From the NCBI GenBank assembly GCA_029204225.1, contig CM055111.1, positions 43,836,815-43,900,814 of the forward strand: 64,000 bases of DNA, read 5' to 3'. Both the position numbers and the translations under genes were made by a program. This DNA is from Diphasiastrum complanatum (Eukaryota; Streptophyta; Lycopodiopsida; Lycopodiales; Lycopodiaceae). Below are positions 54,711 to 64,000 of the stretch, piece by piece; position 1 is the stretch's first letter; each line of letters starts with the position of its first letter. The notes beneath the pieces were generated by a model. The model was not told the origin of the DNA and did no database searches. It was given only the letters and a program-made list of their open reading frames with translations.

Positions 54711-55384
54711 TGATTGTTCAGCTCGTATCGTCATTGATTAGCACACCATCCCCACTATGGCGACGTGTTGATTGGGAAACATTCCTTGACGTACTGTCTA
54801 TCCTCTCAGCAAGAATGGGTCATATGAATCAAATAACTGAGCGGGTGTATTTAATTATACATGGGCCGATGTGGTACTGACTATGTCTAGAGCTCAAGTG
54901 ATTTGGATTGTGACGATCAGTTTTTTAAAAAAATGCCTATATTCTTATGGTGTGTACTCAAGAGCCATATCATGAACTATGTGGAGAAATATCAAATTCG
55001 TCATCTCATAAGGTCGGATACCATAAAGGTCCCATAACTACCGGTCATGTGTAGTTTAGCATTATTGATGACTAGATTTTATGTGAGAGTTTTGTGGGAT
55101 GGTATATTATATTCGTCGTCCTATTTACTGAGCGGTGGTATTTTTTCGACCTTCGGGCCTAGTTATTTCGATAGACTTTCTGAAGGTGGGTGTGACTAGT
55201 GCGACATTTAACACGAGAGTTGTTTTCAGCACACTTTTGTGCACATGCGCACGAAAGTGCGCATAAAACCCTTGGTCACTTGACGAGACATAACATGTCA
55301 TAAAATGATTAAAATTTAAATCTTTCAATTGTATGTGGAACTAGACTTGACTCTTCATTGTGTTACTGGAAGACTTAAATGATT
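54711..55384. other. Unassigned DNA
   Basis: No gene recognised. A hairpin-forming segment is at 55232-55259. Confidence 0.4.
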
Positions 55385-55985
55385 TTCTCTCAATTGATGG
55401 CAATTTGGCCCCAAAAAACTTCAATTTTCAGCACTTCACATGGGTAACTTTAGGTGCACATAGATATCTCTATAGGACTCCAAACTTAAATTCTTTTTTT
55501 TATAGACATGTTTCTATGGTCATAAAAGATTTTTGAAAGTAGATAGCCAAAGAAAGAGTTGTAAAAAGCACCTCCAAAAGAGCTAAAACTTTCTAGCACC
55601 TTTCAATAATTTTCAAAACTTTTAAGCACTTGACATGGGTAATATTATATGCACATATCTATTTCTACATAACTTCAAATTGAAAAAAAAAATTAAGGGA
55701 CATGTTTCTATGGTCATATAATACTTTTTAAAGTAGACAACCCAAAAAAGTTTTGTTAAAATCATGGTGTTATACACTCAAATATGATATTTCCAGTTTT
55801 GATGATTTTTATCAACACTTAAATGGGTAACTTTGGATGCACGTATCTATCTCTATAGATCTCCAAATTCAATTTTTTTTTTATAGACATGTTTTTATAA
55901 TCATATAGGATTTTTAAGAATAGACAGACTAAAAATTGAGTGTAAAATTCACAACAATGTAGTCCCATATATAAAAATATCAAAG
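55385..55985. repeat. Three-copy tandem repeat, ~190-bp unit
   Basis: Units can be anchored at 55433, 55627 and 55815 by CACTTCACATGGGTAACTTT-like text, each followed by a TATCTATCTCTATA-like block and an ACATGTTTCTATGGTCATA-like block. Spacings are 194 and 188 bases. Copies are strongly diverged. Non-coding. Confidence 0.75.
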
Positions 55986-56918
55986 TTTCATCAGTACCCC
56001 CACATGTTTGACACATCATATCTTACATATAAGTTGCTCAAAATGAAGGTCTCAAAATTTTTAATCGATAAATGTCACATATGAAGAACACACATGTGAA
56101 ATGATTTGATGTGATTCATCGTAGTGTATGAGATATGCTTTTTTGAATAAGTGCTTGGAATACACACTTTTGTGTGCATTTTGTGACGACTCTAGGTGGA
56201 GTACCCGCTCTTGTATTTCAAAGAGGTTGGGTGTATTGACTGAACCACTGTTCGGACACAAATTCATTGCAAAATATACGTTTGTAACTATGATGATTGC
56301 TTTAAGCTTAGTAGATAATGTGGTAACTAACTTAGCTTCAAAACATTGAAAGACCAAAAAATAGTGTGAGGAATCTAGTACTATGTAACTTGAGTGCTAA
56401 CTATCCTATCACAATGTAGTCTAGCCTAGGACTCAATTTCGTATACTAAAATAAAAGATGATTCACATAGGTTTAGTGATACAGGACAAGCAATGAATAA
56501 CAATGATGCATTACTAGTTGCAATTAGCCAAGCTCTTTCCCACCTCGAGTTAGGTGAAAATCTAGCGTGTAATAAGGAAGATGATTGAGCATTTTTGCCC
56601 TAATTTGCCATTCTAGCTTAACCCTTGAGTTTTGCCATGTTGGTGGCTAGATTGATCAACCAATTCCATGATTTTAGGGATTTGGTCCTATAATGTAGGA
56701 ATCATCACCAAACAAACTTGACCAACTCTATGAACATGATCTAACTTATTCTAGAGTAGATTCACATGTGGCAACATAGACTCATGTTGGATTTCAATGC
56801 TCAAGACCAAATCCATTAAGTAATGAGCATCCTGGAAAATCAGCCGAACTCGACTCTATCCACTTTGAAGTCATCATAGTCCGAAGTTCAACTCATCGAC
56901 TTCAACTTCACCATGTAG
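55986..56918. other. Unassigned DNA
   Basis: No gene recognised. Weak open frames on both strands at 56061-56357 have no motifs. Confidence 0.4.
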
Positions 56919-57718
56919 TTACCTCAGCCTCCATAACTTGAAGCTCCACCAATAGCCTTTTGAGCCATAAGACCTCCTTGCATGTTGATGCAAGGCCTTA
57001 TACTTGGATTCGGTTGAAGATAGCAAAATAGTATGTTGCTTATTTGAAAGCCATGATACTAACTCCATCACAAAGGAATGTAGCAAATGCACTAGTAGAA
57101 TCTCGATCCACTTTGTCACCTGCAAAATCCAAGTCAATGTAGGCTCTTAAGCCAAGATTAGTCCCTTTGTAGAGTATTCCAAAATTCCTAGTTGATGAGA
57201 TATACCTTAGGACTCTTTTGGCCATCTTCCAATGTGACACAAGAGGACATTGCATATATTGGCTTAACTTTCCAACACTATTTAAACTAAGATTAGGTCT
57301 AGTTATAGTCAAATAAATTAAGGAGCCTATAAGCCTTCTATAGAGACTCTTTAAAAAAAGAACAAAGTTTTTCTTCAATCCCCTCCATGATGATTGCCTC
57401 ATGTAGATATCTTCCTCCAAGTAGCCATTGAGAAAGTCATTTGTAACATCAAGTTGAAATAGCTTCCAATTGAAAGTAGTAGGAAGACTAATGAGCAATA
57501 TATGGCAACTAGCTTAGCCACATGAGCAAAAGTTTTATCATAATCAATGCCTTTAGTTTGCAAAAATCTTTTACTGCAAGCCTTGCTTTGTACTTGTTTA
57601 TTGATCCATCTTGGTTATATTTCAATCTATACACCCACTTGCAATCAAGTGGTTTCTTCCCTTGAGGAAGATCAACAGGCTCCCAAGTATGATTCTCCAT
57701 GAGAGCATCATACTCCAT
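56919..57718 (-). pseudogene. Internally deleted copia RT-RNase H, minus strand
   Basis: The minus strand begins at an RT start (DALMENHTWEPVDLPQGKKP, CKWVYRLKY) and reaches LFQLDVTNDFLNGYLEEDIY. It then jumps straight to RRLIGSLIYLTITRPNL, losing the segment with the catalytic YVDD. RNase H (YIDLDFAGDKVDRDSTS, LSSTESKYKAL) follows in shifted frames. A clear dead fragment. Confidence 0.75.
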
Positions 57719-57896
57719 TCATCCAACTTTTTGATTTACAAGCATCTTCATAGCAAGTTGGTTTATCAAGCATTGAAGTAAGAAAAGTATAGAAAGTGAA
57801 AATTGAGGTGCCTTCCCTTTGATCACCTTTGCCAATGTAGGTGAGCCTAGATGGCTCGACCCTTGTTCGAGTGTATCTTCTTGGAGTCCTTGGATC
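57719..57896. other. Junction DNA
   Basis: The first bases continue the copia pol upstream on the minus strand. No further feature. Confidence 0.35.
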
Positions 57897-59121
57897 TGTT
57901 GGATTTATTTCCTTTACTCTCCTAAATCCTATGTTAATCTGCCTCCATTCATGTTGCTACATTTTTTTTACTCATGTTGTCGCACAGTCTGCATGTATAC
58001 ATGTAAAATAAGACAGACGAATAAAACGCGACTGTCTGCATAAATACAAGTAAATTTCCATAGGAGAAAAAGGCGAAAAACACGACACTGTGTTTTTACA
58101 CGTGATTTGTGACAGGCGAAAAAGATGACACTACCCTACAAAATGTCGAAGGCGCCCTAATGGAAAAGCGAAGGCACCCGGTAAATCAAATCCTAAGGCA
58201 TTTGTCAGAGTGTCGCATTTTTCGCATCTTCACCAACGTTCATTTCAACGAAGGCTGACGTCGCAGCCTTCTCACGCTCATCCCATGCAACTATGCAATC
58301 AGATTTGACAACGACAACAACCACCCACGATCTCCCACAGATAGCACATCCAATTTGTACTTTCTTCATCTTCACACCTGTAAAATTATGTATATATTGA
58401 ATACCATTTGCGTATTCTTACATGCACACGCACATGTAAGAGAAACAAGCAACAAGCATAATAGCATCACAAGCTTATCAGAGATAGACAAAGTAGATGA
58501 TTTCGCACATCAATTCTTTGTATTGTCAGTAATAGGTTTATTTCTTTCACAGATTGGATTAGCTTTGTAGAGCACGTGGTTTCGTCCGCTATTGTCTTGT
58601 GCTCAACAACATTATTGACTTGTATATTTTGCTATACTTAATCTGATAACAACTTTGTTTGTTCTGCGTTCAGATTTGTGTCAATATTGCTATACTTTTC
58701 TACATTCTGTATGACTCTCTTATTACTTAATTTGGTAGTCTGTTCTTAGCGAATTATTATTAGTCTAGCTGTTCGCGACTGATTATCAATCGAGCTCAAT
58801 CGAGCTCTTCAAGAATCATTCGCGACAAATAATTTGTCTTGCTGTTCGCGACAAACTATCTTTTTGATGTTTTGTTGCTTAATGTTTGGCTACGTAATCA
58901 GATCGAACGTGATTTCAATCACTAACGTTCTGTTTGGCGTTTCTGATACGCATAGTCATGCTTAGAAAAAGAGTGAGATAGCTCATTCCGCTGTGCACAA
59001 ACACTTTTTTGTTCGAGTTTGTTTCTTTTGTTTCGAGTTTCGAGTTTCTTTTCGTGTTCGTTTCTTTTAGAGCTATTTTTTTTTTCATTTCTCTCTCTCG
59101 CACAACCTTCTCTCTCCAACA
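57897..59121 (+). mobile_element. 5' LTR of a copia element
   Basis: The end is firm: CTCCAACA directly before the primer site. The start at 57897 (TGTTGGATTTATTTCC) is inferred from its likeness to the copia LTR start at 28461 and gives 1225 bp. It contains GAAGGCGCCC and GCGAAGGCACCC words shared with 28770-30000. Confidence 0.6.
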
Positions 59122-59133
59122 TGGTATCAGAGC
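59122..59133 (+). promoter_or_regulatory. iMet primer binding site
   Basis: TGGTATCAGAGC immediately after the LTR end. Confidence 0.85.
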
Positions 59134-59275
59134 TATTTTCGTAGCCTGATAAGCTTCCACAGTACAAGACTATACCAGCCAATAGAGTAATTGTCTTCTT
59201 GTTTTGTAATCCAATACTAGATTATCATACTTAGGTCATTGATGGTTTTTTCTATCACCTAAACTAATCTTCCAC

Positions 59276-60888
59276 ATGGATTCCCAAGGGAAAGCCAGTC
59301 CTATCATGGACAAGCTTGATGGAGCCAATTACCATATGTGGAAATTTAAGATGAAAACTGTACTAATGGCTAAAGAATCGTATGACGTTGTTACAGGTGC
59401 AGAAGGGAAACCCGAAGCAAACGACACAACAATCGCCAGATGAAAGCTGAAGGATGGAAAGGCTTTTGCACTGATCATCCTCAACATTACGAATATCCAG
59501 ATCAGCCATGTATCTGAGGCCCAGACATTCAAAGAAGTCTGGGACATCTTGAGCACACTATATTACTATGTTGTTGTAGGAAGACAAGCGGAGGAATGAA
59601 GCCTCAAGTTCCTCAGCTGATTCTCACGCCTTATACACCAACAAGAGCACGACTAAGCAAAAGAAGAAGAAAGGCCCGAAGCAATCAAAGCCAGACCAAA
59701 AACCAGCACAACACAAAGAACAGTTGAATCCGCTGACGAAGAAGAAGCTGTTTTGCAAATACTACAAGTGAAACAACCATGAAATTCAAGACTGTCAGAT
59801 ACTGCAAGCAAAGAACAACATCAAGGGGGCAGTCGAATCAAGTGGCAAATGTAGCTGCAGAAGCTCCACAACCTATTCAAGAAGCGGATCATGATGCCTT
59901 CATAACCAGCCATCAAGGAGCATCCGGCGACAGTTCTTGGTTCCTGGATTCTGGAGCCACTCAGCACATGACTAGCCTCATTGGTTGTTTCAAGTCCTAT
60001 ACACCTTATAGTACCTAGAAATATGTTCACCTTGGCGACAATAGCACACAAGCTATTAAAGGTGAAGGTACTAGCTTTGCAAATGATCAGTCTAAGCTAC
60101 TTTCTAAAGTCCTATATGTACCAAAGTTGTCTATGAATCTGCTCTCTGTAAGCAAAATCACAAATCCAGGACATAGAGTAGAATTCGAATGTGATCAGTG
60201 CAAAGTAGTTGATAGGAGGACAAGCAAGATCCTAGCACTCGAAAAGAGGCATGGATACTTGTATAAATTAAGCCATTGCTTTTCTGCCTCTAGTCAGGCG
60301 CTCAATACTTCTATTCATGCAAATAAAAGTTTACTTTGGCATTATAGACTTGGTCACTTGGATCATGCTGTTGTACAACAAATGTCTAGACAATCTATTG
60401 TTCTTGATCTCGACTATCCTCGTGATAAAGTCGAGTTACCTTTCTGTCAAGACTGTCTAGTTGGTAAACAGACTAGAAAACCATTTAAATCAAGCCATCA
60501 GCATATTGCTAGAGGATTGTTAGACGTTGTACATTCAGACATTTGTGGCCCGATGAAAAATCCTTTGTTGAAGTATGCAAAGTATTTTATAACTTTTATT
60601 GATGAATTTTCCAGAAGGACTATGGTGTACTTTATAAAGAAGAAATCAGAAGCCTTCAATTGCTTCAGAATCTTCAAGGAGCGTGCAGAAAAAGAGACTG
60701 GACGGACGATCAAGGCTCTAAGGTCAGACAATGGTGGAGAATATATCTCTATCGAGTTTAAGGAGTACTGCCAAAGCCAGGGCATTGAACAGCAATTCAT
60801 CACTCCTTACAGTCCTCAGTCTAATGGCTTAGTCGAAGAAAAAGAAGATTTGAAATACTCTATATTACCACTAATACCGAATTCATGA
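59276..60888 (+). pseudogene. Copia gag, protease and part of integrase, truncated
   Basis: Gag starts at 59276 (MDSQGKASPIMDKLDGANYH) with stops (TGA near 59441) and a large internal deletion. The knuckle FCKYYK..NNHEIQDC has lost its second Cys. Protease has an intact WFLDSGATQHMT at ~59938. From 60127 the frame is open for 253 codons: LLSVSKITNPGH, the integrase zinc domain (HYRLGHLDH ... CQDCLVGKQ), Asp in VHSDICGPM and Asp in LRSDNGGEY. It ends at 60888 just after the position of the catalytic Glu (NGLVEEKE). RT, RNase H and 3' LTR are missing. Confidence 0.8.
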
Positions 60889-60957
60889 AAAAAAGATAGC
60901 AAACTAGAATCAAAATTAGACATTTCAACAAAAAAAAATACAGAAGAAAGATTTTGA

Positions 60958-61028
60958 ATATCGCTCTCAGGCGCATAATGCAGGTTAGATTAGAACCTCA
61001 AGGCCCTATGCGCTCGAAAGAGCGATAT
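60958..61028. repeat. Nested inverted repeat able to fold as one stem
   Basis: ATATCGCTCT (60958-60967) pairs with AGAGCGATAT (61019-61028), GCGCATA (60971-60977) with TATGCGC (61007-61013), and AGGTT (60982-60986) with AACCT (60994-60998). All three pairings nest. Confidence 0.7.
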
Positions 61029-61164
61029 CGGAACAAGCAGTATCGGATCCAGGCGCAAGTGTGTAAACAGATCATAAGAAGAATTTATCTTTAAGAGATG
61101 CATTCTTGAGAAATCCAGTAAAGAAGGGCTTCAATAAGAGTGAAGCGGGTGCTTGAGTTAGTGC

Positions 61165-61265
61165 ACTCATATATCTATATATACATATATATATGTATAT
61201 ATACACAGATATATGTATATATAGACATATATACATATATATACATACATATACATACGTATATA
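61165..61265. repeat. Compound TA/TACA microsatellite
   Basis: About 100 bases of TATATA, CATATA and GTATAT words. Confidence 0.9.
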
Positions 61266-62754
61266 TCTAGATCCTTGAGTTTCTAGTCAATATACTTGAT
61301 GTCTTAATTTTTTTTTTTTCATTTTTGCAAGAAACTAATATAGTAAATAATTGGCTTTTGAAATGTTTTTAGCAGAAAATATTGGAGAGTAAATATGTTT
61401 GGTGGTGTGAGATCCAAAATTCAAGTTATTATTTTCTTGCAAACATTTTACTCACACTTTGCAATTTACAGTCTGCATGTTGGTGCTTTCAATGTTGTGA
61501 CTAGCTTTCATTACATATCCCTGTTTTTGGGTTATAGAAAATACTACTTAAATAATGTTAAGTCATATTAGTGATTTTTGTACTCATGACGTATTGCAAA
61601 CCCTTTAAATTTACAAAAAGAATCTAAAAAAGCGTGTCTCCACCATTTTTCTCTTTATAAGATTTTGTGTTATAGTGAGTGTTCACCAAATGTTGACTAG
61701 TACATGCAAGGCTTCATATTGATAAAAAAATGTGTCTGCTATGTGTTAGTGTCGAGAGAATGATGGAGCACTTTATGAATGCCATTTATCATTGCAAGAA
61801 AGTGTTTCTAGTTGGATCTAAATAAGCACAAACTTGGCCAATATGAATGTGATCTTCATGAAAGTGGATAATGAAGGGTTTTTTTTCCATAGTATGGTTC
61901 ACGGTGAATGCTCATGTCATGTGAAAAATATGGAATTTGTAAACAAACCTCTATTGAAGGAGATGGATTGTTGCCTCGTACGCCAATGCTGCTTAAGAGG
62001 CATGTCCAATCTTTATGATACACTTATCAATGAAGTAGTGAAAGAAAAGGGTCGAACATTGTGACATAAAGAGTGCCTAGGTCCAGTTAACAACAATTTT
62101 AGGAGATTATTTGGATTGGGATTCTCTTTGAAGACATTGAATATTTACAATTTTCTTCTATCAGTGTTAATGTTGTTATTGGTCAGTTGGCGGCAATGCT
62201 GATAAAATTTGTGGTACTAGGAGATTTCAATAGATTTTTTTTAATATAATTGGCTAAAACAATGTGTGTGTGGGCCGACATGTTCCCCAATGAAAGTGAG
62301 ATGTTAAGGTTATTGAAAGAAAGAATATGGTTGTTCTCCTCTTCTTAGTTTATTACAAAATCATAATAATAAACTATCGAACAAGAATCTATTGATATAA
62401 TGACTTTTACAAGATTTTCCTTGCATTTCAATCTACCACCAACTTTAATGTTAAAAAAGTAACTCTCTCAATCCAAGAAGGTTTCTATGTTAGAACTAAC
62501 AACTTAAGTCTGACAATTGTGCAAGATCGATGTTTCTCAACATTAAAATACAAATGACTACCATGATATAGCATACAACAGGAATACATTGAGTGACACA
62601 TACATATATACACATACATCTATAGAATGGGCTTTCCAAGCCACAATCCACAAACAAAATTCTACTTTGACAATATGTCCCTTTCATTTATCTTTTTAAA
62701 GAGTTGTATTACATTGTAAAGAGTTTAATTATCACATTTAACTTTATAATTGCC

Positions 62755-63010
62755 CAGCCCAATTAAAAAATCATTTCTAAACATCTACTTTAAAGCACAA
62801 GTTTATTACATGTGTTCACTAGCATCATTATGTAGGATATTTACATTGTACATCCAAATTTCTATGCCAACCACAATTTGAGTTGCACAAATGCCCACTT
62901 AGGAATTCATTCCTTAACATCTCCTTCTAAGCACAAGTTTACTACTAGTGTGTTTTTTGCAACAATATTACTTAGCGCTAGCATCATTATCTACATTGTA
63001 CATCCAACAT
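62755..63010. repeat. Imperfect two-copy duplication, ~130 bp
   Basis: Both copies contain AACATCT..TT..AAGCACAAGTTTA, a CTAGCATCATTAT block and CATTGTACATCCAA in the same order. They begin near 62775 and 62917. Confidence 0.7.
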
Positions 63011-64000
63011 TTTACTAGGCCAATTTTGGAGCCATGTATTCCTATTCCAAGGGAGTTGAGCTTGGGTCTACTTTTGAAGTCCCTACTCTAGACATAGACC
63101 AAAGTTCAATGTTAGACATTGGGTCCCATGTAACTTGTCTTATCCAACTCCACTATGGTGCCAACAAATATTGTACCATAATTTTATTACTAAAGGTATT
63201 TATACCCTTAGTTGTCGGTTACCAAATGTTATGACACTTTCCAAGATTGATAATCAATCAATGGTTATTTTGGTTGTGAGTTGAGTTATCAATCTATAAC
63301 CAAAGTAAATGTAAGGCCTTATAATCTAAGTTTGCATTATTTTGACACAAAATATTGTATTCCATTGAGCTTACAAATTCAAAATAAAATTTTTGTGCAA
63401 TTATTTTTGCACCTGAATTGATAATGGAAGTGAATTTCATTGAGATTACAAGTTCAAATTTTGAGTTTATGCGTGCTGATTTTCTTGTGCACATGCTGAT
63501 GACTAGAATTAGATTTTATTGAGCTTGCAAGCTCATTATATTTTAAATTTCTGCTTGCTGATTTTTTTTGCAGATGTTTTGATTATTGGAATTAATAAGA
63601 GTATATATAGCATTCAGTTTTATTTGTTTAAATACCCTAAGCTATTGAGAACCAGCTCTTGAAATCATTTTTCATGGAATCATAATCAGTCGGTTATAAA
63701 AAAATAAGGGAACCCTCAAATGCCCGGAGTTTGTGGTTCTAAAGATTCCAAAGATTAAAATAAATCACCCGCAACCGCGGGGTATTAAAACATTCATATA
63801 AGGCATGACAATGTTGCATTTACTTTGAATATATCCAAGTAAATGCAACACCTGTTGAAAAGACTCTGAAGCACTAGGCTGGGAATAACTTTCAAAAAGC
63901 AAATGCTAAAAACTTAAAAAACACCAGAAATTTATCGAGTATCAGTAAAGGGACTATTTTATTCTGGATATGAGATTATAGAGTCATCAGCTGTAGCCAC
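63011..64000. other. Unassigned DNA to the window end
   Basis: No gene supported. A perfect hairpin is at 63812-63850. 63410-63570 contains two diverged copies of a TTCATTGAGATTACAAGTTC / TTTATTGAGCTTGCAAGC block. Confidence 0.4.
63812..63850. repeat. Perfect 14-bp inverted repeat
   Basis: TGTTGCATTTACTT (63812-63825) and its exact complement AAGTAAATGCAACA (63837-63850), separated by 11 bases. Confidence 0.85.

Larger units (their letters stand above)
60889..62754. other. Unassigned AT-rich DNA
   Basis: No gene supported. The 76-codon frame at 61834-62064 is Cys-rich but has no known pattern. Includes a structured inverted repeat at 60958-61028 and an AT/AC microsatellite at 61165-61265. 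Confidence 0.4.

Noticed and set aside
61834..62064. Cys-rich 76-residue frame as a small secreted protein
   Set aside because: No signal peptide, no regular cysteine spacing and no neighbouring gene context.

Overview
The window looks like nuclear DNA from a plant with a very large, retrotransposon-filled genome. A gymnosperm seems most likely, but no marker settles it. In 64 kb I can support one host gene. Nearly everything else is LTR retrotransposon at various ages: Ty3/gypsy of the Tat/Athila and chromovirus types, several Ty1/copia families, and non-coding or gag-only derivatives. The sequence is AT-rich, has long TC/AG microsatellites, uses tRNA-iMet primer sites (TGGTATCAGAGC) repeatedly, and contains nested insertions.

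Layout. 1-5675: plus-strand Tat/Athila-type gypsy element (LTR end, primer site, minisatellite leader, broken gag, RNase H, integrase, and an accessory ORF after pol). 8075-20060: a minus-strand tetratricopeptide-repeat (TPR) gene of three exons. Its joined reading frame is intact (319 codons), and its 10.7-kb first intron is packed with gypsy, copia and hAT debris. 20586-24082: a chromovirus integrase fragment, then the second copy of a long non-coding LTR element whose first copy sits in the TPR intron. 24083-28770: a decayed copia element. 28770-30609: copia gag fragments.

30610-36315: the most striking object, a complete young LTR element on the minus strand. Its two 865-bp LTRs look identical by eye. 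It has a TTTTT target duplication, an iMet primer site and a polypurine tract, and it carries one long ORF (671 codons) with CCHC zinc knuckles and an internally duplicated region but no protease, integrase or reverse transcriptase. 36316-41365: repeats, a long TC tract, a copia leader with a truncated gag, and an unidentified decayed coding-like stretch. 41366-47230: an LTR related to the young element, interrupted by a 5'-truncated chromovirus (41951-46922) that is flanked by a 68-bp direct duplication. 47231-50683: intergenic DNA with a probable dimeric tRNA-derived SINE. 50684-54715: a second Tat-type LTR, on the minus strand, preceded by a long accessory ORF unlike the first one. 54716-64000: tandem repeats, a deleted copia pol on the minus strand, another copia 5' end (57897-60888) and unassigned AT-rich DNA.

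Functionally, only the TPR gene looks like a working host gene. The 30610-36315 element looks recently mobile, and its machinery must have come from elsewhere. A copia RNase H end joined to a related LTR at 41190-41950 hints at the helper family. All protein assignments come from motif recognition by eye, without database searches.
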